64,000 nt of DNA from Acinetobacter halotolerans (GTDB lineage Bacteria > Pseudomonadota > Gammaproteobacteria > Pseudomonadales > Moraxellaceae), in contig NZ_SGIM01000010.1 of NCBI RefSeq assembly GCF_004208515.1, positions 83,172 through 147,171 of the forward strand, given 5' to 3'. Position numbers and translations under genes: made by a program. The first letter of the stretch is position 1. Every line of letters begins with the position of its first letter. Below, one piece after another: positions 45,140-54,191 of the stretch. Below the pieces are notes generated by a model that was not told where the DNA came from, ran no database searches, and saw only the letters and a program-made list of their open reading frames with translations.

Positions 45140-45591
45140 TGGAAAATGCAATGCATCTATTCTGTGTGAAACATGGCCAATGGGATCAATTACAACTACA
45201 GCATGATGCCAAACATATTCGTGAGCTGGTATTTATCCGAGAACAAAATATTTCTGAACAGGATGAGTGGGATGAACAAGATCAACTCTCAGAACATTTT
45301 GTCGTTTACGCACAAGATCGAGCGATTGCCACCGCTCGATTGTTACCTGACCATCATTTAGGGCGGGTTGCCGTTTTGCAAGAATATCGAGGGCACGGTA
45401 TAGGGCAATTGATCATGCTCGAAATGATTGCTTATGCCAAATCTCAAAATCGACCATTTCTACAGCTTTCTGCACAAATGCACGCTACTTTATTTTATGA
45501 GAAATTAGGTTTCGTGGCACAAGGCGATGAATATGATGAGTGTGGCATTCCACATATTGAAATGATCATGCCAATCACAGAAAAGGTATAA
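45139..45591 (+). CDS. GNAT family N-acetyltransferase
   Basis: 150 residues from the ATG at 45139, whose A is the last base of the previous stop (TAATG). A GTG two codons upstream is also open. ElaA-like GNAT fold: IRELVFIREQNISEQDEWD, then AIATARLLPDHHLGRVAVL and the acetyl-CoA loop QEYRGHGIGQLIM, then ATLFYEKLGFVAQGDEYDE. Substrate unknown; coupling with the methyltransferase may be only for expression. Confidence 0.88.
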   Translation: MENAMHLFCVKHGQWDQLQLQHDAKHIRELVFIREQNISEQDEWDEQDQLSEHFVVYAQDRAIATARLLPDHHLGRVAVLQEYRGHGIGQLIMLEMIAYAKSQNRPFLQLSAQMHATLFYEKLGFVAQGDEYDECGIPHIEMIMPITEKV

Positions 45592-45619
45592 CCGGTAAGA
45601 TTGGCATTTATCGATCTGA

Positions 45620-45850
45620 TTATTGTTTAGATTGTGCAGTCACTTCAGAGCTTGCAGGAGAGGCTTCCTGAGAAAGCTCTTGCTGTTGCTGTGCCTTACG
45701 TTGCGCGCCAGGCATATAATCAGGCTCTTGGGTCATGGCCAAATAGAAAAAGCTTAAAAAAATTGTGCTTAATACCCCAACAATGATGACAAACTTCCAT
45801 CCCAATACCGTTTCATTGGAATCTTTTTGTGGCGATGGTTGATTGCTCAT
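45620..45850 (-). CDS. Small single-pass membrane protein (paralogue A)
   Basis: 76 residues from the ATG at 45850 (GGAATTTATT upstream); an in-frame TTG four codons earlier is rejected. A short polar N-terminus, GWKFVIIVGVLSTIFLSFFY as the membrane helix (about 17-36), then LAMTQEPDYMPG and a Gln/Ala/Ser-rich tail. It shares the helix plus EPDYMP motif with the protein at 46998-47261, and the two flank the patatin gene. Function unknown. Confidence 0.75.
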   Translation of the reverse strand: MSNQPSPQKDSNETVLGWKFVIIVGVLSTIFLSFFYLAMTQEPDYMPGAQRKAQQQQELSQEASPASSEVTAQSKQ

Positions 45851-45862
45851 AATAAATTCCAA

Positions 45863-46076
45863 AAATAAAAAATGTGATTTTGCGCCTTTTTTCTATCCGT
45901 TGACAAGGGAATGACTTGCAGAAGTTTATGCTTTGTTATGCAACATCCTAAATAGACTTCTTGCACGATTGTTTGTGTTCCTCCTGATAGAAGAAACACA
46001 AAGTGGGGGTGATTAATGATGGAAGCGATCTAATCGTTTCTTTTGTTTAGCTTATAAACTTGGAAGATTTTCAGGT
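45863..46076. other. Spacer between patatin and small membrane protein genes
   Basis: 214 bp. Contains TTTGTGTT / AACACAAA arms (about 45969-46000) and a GAAGCGAT/ATCGTTTC hairpin followed by TTTTGTTT near 46023-46048. These may end transcription of patatin or form the leader of the small gene. No ORF supported. Confidence 0.35.
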
Positions 46077-46931
46077 CTAGAGAGAATGCCAGTCTTCAAT
46101 GGCTTTTAGACCTGTTTCGACGCCGACGTCATAACTATAGCGAATCTTTACTTTATTTTTGGAAAGTCGACTTGCCATGTTTTTTAAATCAGGTGGGCAG
46201 ATTTCGAGGATTTTTTGTTCCGATGAAGAACGTACGAAGTTGACTGCATCATTATAACGTTGGGTTCTTGCTAGTAGACTTTGAGCAAAACCACGTTGTT
46301 GTTTAAATAAATATTTAGCCAGAAACTGATCGCCTTTACTGCTGGCTTTATAATAATTTTTAGGGCGTGTTCGTAATACCATCAGTTTGGAAACATGATC
46401 TTGTTTGGCTGCCCAATGCACAGGCAAAGCATCTGCAACACCACCGTCAAAGTAAGGTTCACCAAAGACCTCAACGGCCTGACGTGTCAGCACAGGAATA
46501 GAACTAGATGCTCTTAACCCATCAAGAATATTGTCTCTAGACGCTCTGATATAGGTTGCTTCACCTGAAATGGCATGGGTCAGCACCATATAAAACTCTG
46601 GATGATTAGAAAATAGATGGCTTTGATTTAGTGGATGCTCTTTTTCCACCACATCCCACATCCATTTTAAATCAAGTAAATCACCGCCTTTGAAAAAGCG
46701 ACCATAATGGATAAATTCAGAACGAAGGGAGTGATCTAAACAAATTTCTAATGTGCGACCGTGTTGGGCTGCAAGATAGTTGGCAACATTGGTTGAGCCT
46801 GATGAAACACCAATACATAAATCGAAAGGATTAAATTGTTGCTGTAAAAATGCATCTAAGACACCGCTGGTAAATGCACCACGCATTCCGCCACCTTCAA
46901 CGACGAGTGCCTGACGATTTTGTTGAAGCAT
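46077..46931 (-). CDS. Patatin-like phospholipase
   Basis: 284 residues from the ATG at 46931; a GTG 13 codons upstream is open, but similarity begins at RQALVVEGGGMRGAF, the oxyanion loop. Nucleophile serine lies in the GVSSG motif (CIGVSSGSTNVANYLAA), and the catalytic Asp in DGGVADALPV. The fold is that of the YjjU/RssA branch, cytoplasmic with no signal peptide. It should hydrolyse acyl esters of phospholipids or glycerides. It follows a small membrane protein gene by 66 bp, so the two are probably cotranscribed. Confidence 0.9.
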   Translation of the reverse strand: MLQQNRQALVVEGGGMRGAFTSGVLDAFLQQQFNPFDLCIGVSSGSTNVANYLAAQHGRTLEICLDHSLRSEFIHYGRFFKGGDLLDLKWMWDVVEKEHPLNQSHLFSNHPEFYMVLTHAISGEATYIRASRDNILDGLRASSSIPVLTRQAVEVFGEPYFDGGVADALPVHWAAKQDHVSKLMVLRTRPKNYYKASSKGDQFLAKYLFKQQRGFAQSLLARTQRYNDAVNFVRSSSEQKILEICPPDLKNMASRLSKNKVKIRYSYDVGVETGLKAIEDWHSL

Positions 46932-46997
46932 TGAAAATCTCGAATAACATGATAAATCCCTGTTTAACACGGATTTATCATGTTCGACAATAGCACT

Positions 46998-47261
46998 TTA
47001 GTGCTGATGATGCTCTGGTTCAGGAGCAACTGTTGTTGTTTGTGCATTCTTTTTAGCCGCTTCTAATGCTTCTGGAGACATTGCAGGTGCTGTTTTCAAT
47101 GCATGTTGCTGGCTACTGGTCTGTTTGTGACTTGGCATATAGTCAGGTTCGTTGGTAATCGCTAAGTAAAAAATAACCATAAAAACAAAGCTTAGAATGA
47201 TCGTAATAATCAGCGCTTTCCACCCCCAAGGTGAAGTTTCTGGGCACAATTTTTCAGACAT
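46998..47261 (-). CDS. Small single-pass membrane protein (paralogue B)
   Basis: 87 residues from the ATG at 47261 (GGAAATTTGTCTT upstream). N-terminal MSEKLCPETSPWGWK, one membrane helix (about 15-34, ALIITIILSFVFMVIFYLA), the motif ITNEPDYMP, then a polar tail ending in HHQH, a possible metal site. Paralogous to the gene at 45620-45850. It precedes patatin on the same strand. Function unknown; an accessory or anchor for patatin is only a guess. Confidence 0.75.
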   Translation of the reverse strand: MSEKLCPETSPWGWKALIITIILSFVFMVIFYLAITNEPDYMPSHKQTSSQQHALKTAPAMSPEALEAAKKNAQTTTVAPEPEHHQH

Positions 47262-47364
47262 AAGACAAATTTCCAAAGGACAAAAAATAAGGCAGAATTA
47301 AGAGAATTTATAGCATAATTCGTGATGTATTAGGCAGAAGTTTTGAAGGGATTTTGTCGAGTAG

Positions 47365-47404
47365 TAAAAAGCCCATATCAATCATACTGAGCGATATGGG
47401 CTTT
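47365..47404 (-). terminator. Terminator after multifunctional beta-oxidation gene
   Basis: AAAGCCCATATC / GATATGGGCTTT stem with a 13-nt loop and an A-run on the left. Confidence 0.85.
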
Positions 47405-47425
47405 AACTTATTATAAAGAAATCAA

Positions 47426-49561
47426 TTATTGGATAATTTCTTTCTTCTGTGCTTTGTCTTTCAACAATTGTGGTGGATTGAAGCGTTCACCATATTGAGC
47501 AGCCAATTGTTCAGCACGTTGCAATGATTTTTCAATACCATTCTGATTTAAGAACTGAATCGCGCCGCCAGTCCACGGTGCAAAACCAATTCCAAAAATC
47601 GAGCCGACATTGGCATCAATCACAGATTCCAAAACGCCTTCTTCATAACAACGCAAAGTATCAAGTGCTTGAACAAACAAGAAGCGATCAATCATTTCTT
47701 GTTCAGAAATGTCATTGTCTTTGCTCCAACGGCTGAGTCCATCCCATAGGTGTTTTTTGCCATTTTCAGGATATTCATAGAAACCCGCACCCGCAGCTTT
47801 ACCTTTACGATCTAACTCGTGAACCATGCTGTGTACCACATCATCCACTGGTGTTTTTGGTAGATCTTTACCTTCGGCTTGCAGTGCTTTACGAGTTTCA
47901 TTGGTAATGTGTTCAGTCAAAGTGAGTGACACTTCATCCTGAATGGCGAGTGGACCAACGGGCATACCTGCTTTCAGTGCCGCCATTTCAATTTTGGCAG
48001 GGTGTACACCCTCAGCCAGTAAGCGCATACCTTCTTGAATAAACGTACCAAACACACGACTGGTAAAGAAGCCACGGCTGTCATTTACTACAATTGGGAT
48101 TTTGCCAATTTGTTGAACGAAGTCATAGGCTTTCGCTAAAGTCTCAGCAGATGTGTTTTTGCCTTTGATAATTTCAACCAATTGCATTTTGTCGACTGGG
48201 CTAAAGAAGTGTAAGCCAATAAATGCTTTGTCATCTTTGCTAGCTTGCGCTAAACCTGTGATAGGTAATGTCGAGGTATTTGATGCAAAAAAACCACCTT
48301 CTGCCAAATACTGTTCAGCTTCTTGGGTGACTTTGGCTTTGAGTGCTTGATTCTCAAACACTGCTTCAATAATCAAATCACAGCCTTGTAGGTCTGCTGC
48401 ATCTGCTGTGGCGGTAATCAATGCTAAAACCTGATCACGTTTTTCTGCAGTCATACGACCTTGTGAAACACGTTTATCCAACAGTTTCTGCGAATAAGCT
48501 TTGCCTTTTTCTGCATTTTCGACTGATACGTCTTTGAGTACGACAGGCGTGCCTTTGATCGCGGTTGAATAGGCAATACCTGCCCCCATCATACCTGCAC
48601 CAAGTACACCGACTTTGCTCGCTTGCCATTTTGCGACATCGGCAGGACGACTTGCGCCGGACTTAATCGCATTTAGACCATGCCAAAATGTACCAATCAT
48701 ATTCTTGGCGACATTACCAATTGTTAATTGGGAAAAGTAGCGAGACTCGATGCGTAAAGCGGTATCAACATCGACTTGTGCCCCTTCAACTGCCGCGGCC
48801 ATGATTGCTTCAGGCGCAGGGTAGCAGCCTTTGGTTTTATCGCGTAGCATGGCTGGCGCAATCGCAAGTACTTGAGCAACAGCTGGAGTCTTTGGATCAC
48901 CACCAGGAATTTTGTAGCCTTTCACATCAAAGGGTTGTTGAGACTTTGGATTGGCTTTAACCCAAGCAATAGCCTTATCTAACAGCTCTTGTTCATTCTC
49001 AGCCGTGTCATGTACTAAGCCTAGTGATTTTGCTTTATCTACACCAAATTGCTTACCTTCCATGAGGAATGGAAAGGCATTTTGTAAGCCGAGTAGACGT
49101 ACCATACGGACAATACCACCACCACCCGGAAGTAAGCCTAAGGTCACTTCAGGTAAACCGAATTTGGTTTTCGGATCATTGATGGCAATACGATAATGAC
49201 AACCTAAAGCGATTTCCCAACCACCGCCGAGGGCAGTGCCGTTTAAAGCTGCAACGACAGGCACACCTAACGTTTCAATGCTGCGTAAATCACCTTTGAG
49301 CTTTTCAATCATGTTGAAAAATTCAGTGGCATGTTCAGGTTGAACTTGAATCAGTTCATCAAGATCGCCGCCAGCAAAGAAGGTTTTCTTGGCTGAACGG
49401 AAAATAACACCTTTGAGATCAGTTTCAGCTTTGAGCTTTTGACTCACTTCATCTAAAGCATCACGGAACTCTGCATTCATGGTATTGGCAGATTGACCAG
49501 ATGAATCAAGGGTAAGAATTACAATATTGTCAGCGTTTTTTTCGTATTTAATAGCGCTCAT
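47426..49561 (-). CDS. Multifunctional enoyl-CoA hydratase/3-hydroxyacyl-CoA dehydrogenase (FadB/FadJ-like)
   Basis: 711 residues. The N-terminal crotonase domain (about 1-190) has FFAGGDLDEL, GTALGGGWEIALGCHYR and LPEVTLGLLPGGGG with the two catalytic Glu regions. The central NAD-binding domain (about 315-500) starts VGVLGAGMMGAGIAY and contains LIIEAVFEN and GLHFFSPVDKMQLVEI. Two C-terminal 3HCDH domains follow. It carries out hydration and NAD+-dependent oxidation in beta-oxidation. The thiolase gene lies upstream on the same strand and probably supplies the next step; a near-palindromic element sits between them. This may be a second copy beside the canonical fadBA, so no symbol is given. 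Confidence 0.92.
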   Translation of the reverse strand: MSAIKYEKNADNIVILTLDSSGQSANTMNAEFRDALDEVSQKLKAETDLKGVIFRSAKKTFFAGGDLDELIQVQPEHATEFFNMIEKLKGDLRSIETLGVPVVAALNGTALGGGWEIALGCHYRIAINDPKTKFGLPEVTLGLLPGGGGIVRMVRLLGLQNAFPFLMEGKQFGVDKAKSLGLVHDTAENEQELLDKAIAWVKANPKSQQPFDVKGYKIPGGDPKTPAVAQVLAIAPAMLRDKTKGCYPAPEAIMAAAVEGAQVDVDTALRIESRYFSQLTIGNVAKNMIGTFWHGLNAIKSGASRPADVAKWQASKVGVLGAGMMGAGIAYSTAIKGTPVVLKDVSVENAEKGKAYSQKLLDKRVSQGRMTAEKRDQVLALITATADAADLQGCDLIIEAVFENQALKAKVTQEAEQYLAEGGFFASNTSTLPITGLAQASKDDKAFIGLHFFSPVDKMQLVEIIKGKNTSAETLAKAYDFVQQIGKIPIVVNDSRGFFTSRVFGTFIQEGMRLLAEGVHPAKIEMAALKAGMPVGPLAIQDEVSLTLTEHITNETRKALQAEGKDLPKTPVDDVVHSMVHELDRKGKAAGAGFYEYPENGKKHLWDGLSRWSKDNDISEQEMIDRFLFVQALDTLRCYEEGVLESVIDANVGSIFGIGFAPWTGGAIQFLNQNGIEKSLQRAEQLAAQYGERFNPPQLLKDKAQKKEIIQ

Positions 49562-49588
49562 ACATCATCGTCCTAAATTTATTTCTTA

Positions 49589-49709
49589 AAAACGCTGGCG
49601 AAGCAGGGCTTGCAAGGCGGAAATATCTGAAAAAAGCGCAGTTTACGATATGTAAATGTGCATTTTTGAAGATGTTTTCAACGTGGCAAGATCAATGCAG
49701 CCAGTTTTT
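49589..49709. repeat. Near-palindromic intergenic element, about 120 bp
   Basis: Most of the thiolase-fadB spacer is one imperfect inverted repeat. The outer arms are AAAAACGCTGGC and GCCAGTTTTT; middle arms include CTTGC, an AAATATCTGAAAAAA-like stretch matched by TTTTTGAAGATGTTTT; the centre is GTTTAC-GATAT-GTAAAT. It would fold into a long hairpin. Layout and length are those of a dispersed intergenic repeat; another copy is not present in this window. Confidence 0.65.
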
Positions 49710-50913
49710 ATACCAATTCGATAATCGTAGCGATGCCCATACCACCACCAACACATAAAGTTGCCAGACCACGTTTTTTGCCTTGACGCTCTAATTCATC
49801 AAGTAAAGTGCCTAAGATCATTGCACCAGTTGCACCCAATGGATGGCCCATTGCGATTGCACCACCATTAACGTTGACTTTCTCAGCAGGAACTTTAAGT
49901 TCAGTGATAAAACGCATAACCACTGCGGCAAAAGCTTCATTTACTTCAAACAGGTCAATGTCATCTATGGTTAAACCAGCTTTGGCTAATGCTTTACGTG
50001 CAGCAGGTGCAGGACCAGTCAGCATAATGGTTGGATCTGTACCCACCAATGCGGTTGCAAGTACTTTGGCACGAGGTTTTAAGCCTTGTTCTTTGACTGC
50101 TTTTTCAGAAGCAAGCAATACAACTGCTGCACCATCCACGATACCTGATGAGTTCCCTGCGTGATGCACATGGTTAATTTTTTGCGCTTCTGGATATTTC
50201 TGTAGTGCAACTGCATCGAAACCCATTTGTCCCATCATTTCAAAGCTGGCATTCAGTTTTGCCAAACCTTCAACGGTGGTGTTGCCTCGAATGAACTCGT
50301 CTTTGTCTAAGATCATTACGCCTGAATGATCTTTGATAGGGACTACAGATTTATCAAAATATCCATTGGCTTGTGCCGCTGCCGCTTTCTGTTGTGAAGC
50401 TACAGCAAAAGCATCAACGTCTTCACGGCTATAACCATCAAGCGTTGCGATTAGGTCAGCGCCAACACCTTGAGGAACAAAAGATGATTTTAAGTTGGTT
50501 TCAGGATCAAGTGCCCAAGGACCACCATCTGAACCCATTGGAATGCGTGACATTGACTCAACGCCACCAGCAACCACAATATCTTCCCAACCTGAACGTA
50601 CTTTTTGTGCTGCCATATTTACAGCTTCTAAACCAGACGCACAGAAACGGTTGATTTGGACACCTGCAACATCATCATTCCAACCTGCTGCAATCGCTGC
50701 GGTTTTGGCAATATCACCGCCTTGGTCAGCAATAGGGGTTACACAACCTAAAACGATATCATCGACTTTTGAGGTATCGAGTTGATGACGTTGTTGTAAT
50801 TCATTGAGTAATGTTGTGAGTAAAGTAATAGGTTTGACTTCATGCAGTGAGCCGTCTTTTTTTCCTTTTCCGCGTGGTGTGCGAATGGCATCAATAATAT
50901 AGGCCTCGCTCAT
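49708..50913 (-). CDS. Acetyl-CoA C-acyltransferase (thiolase)
   Basis: 401 residues from the ATG at 50913 (AAGGAAAAGCT upstream; the open frame reaches 50931). The nucleophile Cys91 lies in [11 protein letters not shown], and C-terminal motifs [18 protein letters not shown] and CVGGGMG provide the catalytic His and Cys. It cleaves 3-ketoacyl-CoA in beta-oxidation. Partner of the multifunctional enzyme immediately downstream. Confidence 0.93.
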   Translation of the reverse strand: MSEAYIIDAIRTPRGKGKKDGSLHEVKPITLLTTLLNELQQRHQLDTSKVDDIVLGCVTPIADQGGDIAKTAAIAAGWNDDVAGVQINRFCASGLEAVNMAAQKVRSGWEDIVVAGGVESMSRIPMGSDGGPWALDPETNLKSSFVPQGVGADLIATLDGYSREDVDAFAVASQQKAAAAQANGYFDKSVVPIKDHSGVMILDKDEFIRGNTTVEGLAKLNASFEMMGQMGFDAVALQKYPEAQKINHVHHAGNSSGIVDGAAVVLLASEKAVKEQGLKPRAKVLATALVGTDPTIMLTGPAPAARKALAKAGLTIDDIDLFEVNEAFAAVVMRFITELKVPAEKVNVNGGAIAMGHPLGATGAMILGTLLDELERQGKKRGLATLCVGGGMGIATIIELV

Positions 50914-51086
50914 AGCTTTTCCTTGTGTCACCTTAAAATTGTTGTGTATTGAGTGTACTCAATTTAAATGTCAGTGCAATGATGATAAACATTGGCAAAT
51001 CTGATGTTTTTCGCCAATTTATTGGATTGTCTAGCAAGTGAATTGTTCAGTAAAATAGACAGCCATAATTCAACATAATTATCTTG

Positions 51087-51635
51087 ATGAAATTCATTAA
51101 TGTTGTAGGAACAACTGCTTCTGGCAAAACAACGTTTTCCCGTCAGTTAACACGAAAACTAGGATTCATGCTTATCGAAATGGATGACTTATTTTGGTTG
51201 GATGATTGGCAAGAAACATCAGATGATGAATTTTTTTCTAAATTGCAAAAGCAAATGGACCAAGCAAAAGATGGATGGGTTTTGGATGGTAACTATTCAC
51301 GGACTCAAGATATAAAATTAAAGTATATTGATACGATTATTTGGTTGGATTATTCATTTTCTTTAAATCTTTATCGTTCAGTAAAACGAGCAATCATCCG
51401 AGCCGCTACGCAAAAAAGATTATGGGCTAATTCTAACAATCGAGAAAGTTTTAGGAAAAGTTTTCTATCTAAAGATTCCATCATCTTATGGATGATCAGT
51501 CATCATGCCAAAAATCGAAAGAAATATTTAGAAATGATGCAAAATCCCAAATATCAGCATATTCGATTTATTCGTTTAACTTCACCTAAGCAGGCGGCAG
51601 TATTTTTACAGCAGATTATGGATATGTCGGAATGA
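51087..51635 (+). CDS. P-loop kinase, adenylate kinase/FlaR-like
   Basis: 182 residues from the ATG at 51087. Walker A VVGTTASGKTTFSRQLTRKL, followed by the MDDLFWLDDWQE and GWVLDGNYSRTQDIKL motifs seen in the so-called topology modulation (FlaR) group of small P-loop kinases. The basic middle region YRSVKRAIIRAATQKRLW may be the lid. It probably phosphorylates a nucleotide or small molecule; the substrate is unknown. It appears a little more AT-rich and Lys-rich than its neighbours. Confidence 0.82.
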   Translation: MKFINVVGTTASGKTTFSRQLTRKLGFMLIEMDDLFWLDDWQETSDDEFFSKLQKQMDQAKDGWVLDGNYSRTQDIKLKYIDTIIWLDYSFSLNLYRSVKRAIIRAATQKRLWANSNNRESFRKSFLSKDSIILWMISHHAKNRKKYLEMMQNPKYQHIRFIRLTSPKQAAVFLQQIMDMSE

Positions 51636-51686
51636 CATCTTATTTATCCAAAAAGGAAAGAGCAGTGGTGAATCGCAGAAGAATAA

Positions 51687-51710
51687 ATAGCCTGAATATT
51701 CTCAGGCTAT
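51687..51710. terminator. Bidirectional hairpin
   Basis: ATAGCCTGA / TCAGGCTAT stem with a 6-nt loop between the convergent kinase and AraC genes. T-tracts are weak. Confidence 0.65.
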
Positions 51711-51722
51711 CTATAAAATTGA

Positions 51723-52736
51723 TTAAGAATGATGTCCATGTAACTGGCGATATAAACCCGGCGTGACACCTGTCCATTTCTTAAAGGCACGGTGGAAAGT
51801 ACTGGTTTCACTAAAGCCGACCTGTTGAGCAACATCTTCAAGAGTGAGATTCGGTGTCAACAATAAGTGAATCGCAGCATCACGACGTAATGCATCTTTC
51901 ACACCTTGATAGCTCTTACCTTCGGCTGCTAAACGACGACGCAAGGTTTGTGGAGATAAATACAACATTGACGCAACATCATTGAGTGTTGGCATTTCCT
52001 CGCCAATTTGGCTTTTTAGCACATCACGAATACGTGACGTCAGCGAGTTGGTGTTTTTGAATTTCACCAATAACTGAGCTGGCGCAGCTTTCAAGAATTC
52101 TTCTAAACTTTTGTCATCTTGACGAATCGGTAAATCAAGATAATCTGCAGCAAAAGTAATTTCGGTACGTGGCGCATCAAACTGCATCACAGGCGCAAAA
52201 AACAGCGCATCATATTCATCGGCATGATTTGGACGCTCATAACCAAAATGAACACGTTCTAAGGGTAAACGACGTTCAATCAACCATGAGGCAAGTCCAT
52301 GCCAAATCATCAGCATACTTTCAGTGATGAAATGATCTGGGTCTAATGCTTTAGGAATATGTGGAACCAAACGCGCTTCATGTTTATCGCGCTCTAAGCT
52401 TACTGACCATTCATCCCCAAACAGTTTGTAGAATTGGGATGACAGCTCAAGTGCTTGTCCAAGTGTCTTCGAGTGAATTATTAATTGGCACATGATGGCA
52501 AATGTACCCAAACGACGTGGTTGAACATCGAAACCAACATGCTCGTCTTGGGTGACCATCCATAACATTTTGACAAAGCGAGTGTATTGCTCTGGGGAGA
52601 TCCGTGCTTTGGGTTGTCGCAGCAGTTCAGCCTCTATACCGACATGTGAAAGTAATGTTTCAACGTCCATGCCTAGGCGTTTTACACCTGTTAAAGCCGC
52701 ATTCACGAAGTGGATGCTGATCGTATCACGGCTCAT
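51723..52736 (-). CDS. AraC family transcriptional regulator (OruR-like)
   Basis: 337 residues from the ATG at 52736, with AAGGATTCAAT directly upstream; ten further codons are open. N-terminal arabinose-binding-like domain (about 15-210), C-terminal HTH domain: VASMLYLSPQTLRRRLAAEG, then LTLEDVAQQVGFSETSTFHR and KKWTGVTPGLYRQ. It is divergent from a CaiB/racemase-type gene and probably controls it. It belongs to the same AraC subgroup as the regulator at 28799. Confidence 0.9.
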   Translation of the reverse strand: MSRDTISIHFVNAALTGVKRLGMDVETLLSHVGIEAELLRQPKARISPEQYTRFVKMLWMVTQDEHVGFDVQPRRLGTFAIMCQLIIHSKTLGQALELSSQFYKLFGDEWSVSLERDKHEARLVPHIPKALDPDHFITESMLMIWHGLASWLIERRLPLERVHFGYERPNHADEYDALFFAPVMQFDAPRTEITFAADYLDLPIRQDDKSLEEFLKAAPAQLLVKFKNTNSLTSRIRDVLKSQIGEEMPTLNDVASMLYLSPQTLRRRLAAEGKSYQGVKDALRRDAAIHLLLTPNLTLEDVAQQVGFSETSTFHRAFKKWTGVTPGLYRQLHGHHS

Positions 52737-52949
52737 ATTGAATCCTTCAGTTTCTTTACTATTCACGATAATTGACCTAAATAACCGTCTAAAATATCAA
52801 ATTGGGCAATTGACAATAAAAATAATTGCCTAATGCGTACATGTTAAATTGCCGAAACTATCAAGGTAAATGGCTGAACATGACATTGTTTTTGTGTTTA
52901 TCCACACCTAGTATAAAAGAAAATTTGAACAAATTGAGTAAAAATTATT

Positions 52950-54068
52950 ATGCCATCTGCACTAAAGGGATTGAAAGTCCTCGATTTTTCCACATTATTA
53001 CCGGGTCCATTTGCCAGTATGTATCTAGCAGACATGGGTGCAGAAGTGATCCATGTTGAATCTCCAACGCGTCCAGATCTTGTGAGGATTATGCCACCCT
53101 ATGCCAATGGTCAAGCCACTGCACACAGTTATCTCAACCGAAATAAGCAATCGATTGCATTGGATTTGAAAGATGCGGCAAATATTGAACTGATCAAAAA
53201 TAAAATTTCTGAGTTTGATATTGTGCTTGAGCAGTTCCGTCCCGATGTGATGCGCCGTCTAGGTCTGGATTATGAAACCTTGGCAGAGATAAATCCACGT
53301 TTAATTTATTGTTCGATCACGGGCTATGGTCAAACGGGAGGATATAAGGATCGAGCAGGGCATGATATCAATTATTTAGCTCTGGCTGGTATTTCAGGTC
53401 ATAGTGGACGCCAAGATAGTGGACCACCGCCAATGGGGATTCAAATTGCTGACGTCGCAGGTGGTTCTTTACATGCGGTGATTGGAATCTTAGCCGCAGT
53501 TGTCGAGCGGCAGCGCAGTGGTTTAGGACAATATATTGATATTTCCATGACCGATTGTGTGGCGAGTTTAAATAGTATGGCGGCTTCAGCAAGTCTTGCT
53601 GGGAAAACGCCACAAGCACCTGAAGCTGGAATGTTAAACGGTGCGAGTTTCTATGACTATTATGAAACCAAAGATGGTCGCTATTTTTCTGTAGGCAGTT
53701 TAGAACCACAGTTTATGGCGGGTTTAGCAGCAGCATTAGAGCTACCTATTTTGATGGCAAAAGGTGCATCCTTTGATCCCGAAGATCGCCAAGCATTAAA
53801 GCAGGCACTACAGGAAAAATTTAAGACTCAAGATTTTGCAGCGTGGCAGCAGCTATTCCAAAATCTCGACATTTGTGTTGAGCCAGTACTCAGTCTTGAT
53901 GAGGCATTGGTATCGCCGATTGCTCAACAACGCGGTTGGGTGGTAGATGTTCCAGTGGCTGAAAATGCTGAACAGACAGAGCCTCAATTGGGCTGTCCGA
54001 TTCAATTTTCACGTTCAAAAATGCAGTACGCTTTTATTGGTCAGGGCTTGGGTGAAGGTAAATGGTAG
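52950..54068 (+). CDS. CaiB/BaiF family CoA-transferase, possibly alpha-methylacyl-CoA racemase
   Basis: 372 residues. The class III CoA-transferase fold starts GLKVLDFSTLLPGPFASMYLAD, with VEQFRPDVMRRLGLDY-like (here LEQFRPDV) and GQYIDISMTDCVASL. The segment YKDRAGHDINYLALAG holds the His that in mycobacterial alpha-methylacyl-CoA racemase is catalytic, followed by QIADVAGGSLHAV with its Asp. This favours racemase over CoA transfer. Racemisation lets 2-methyl-branched acyl-CoAs enter beta-oxidation, which fits the nearby acyl-CoA genes. Confidence 0.85.
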   Translation: MPSALKGLKVLDFSTLLPGPFASMYLADMGAEVIHVESPTRPDLVRIMPPYANGQATAHSYLNRNKQSIALDLKDAANIELIKNKISEFDIVLEQFRPDVMRRLGLDYETLAEINPRLIYCSITGYGQTGGYKDRAGHDINYLALAGISGHSGRQDSGPPPMGIQIADVAGGSLHAVIGILAAVVERQRSGLGQYIDISMTDCVASLNSMAASASLAGKTPQAPEAGMLNGASFYDYYETKDGRYFSVGSLEPQFMAGLAAALELPILMAKGASFDPEDRQALKQALQEKFKTQDFAAWQQLFQNLDICVEPVLSLDEALVSPIAQQRGWVVDVPVAENAEQTEPQLGCPIQFSRSKMQYAFIGQGLGEGKW

Positions 54069-54191
54069 AAAATATGTGCATTTAATCACTGATTGTTAAA
54101 ATATTGTACAGATTGTTAACATTTTGAATAAATTGTTATTTAAAAATCGGAGTAACCTTTTATAGACAATAACATAAAAGGTTACGTAAAC

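Noticed and set aside
49808..50164. Plus-strand ORF opposite thiolase
   Set aside because: Antisense shadow of a conserved enzyme; composition follows the codons of the real gene.
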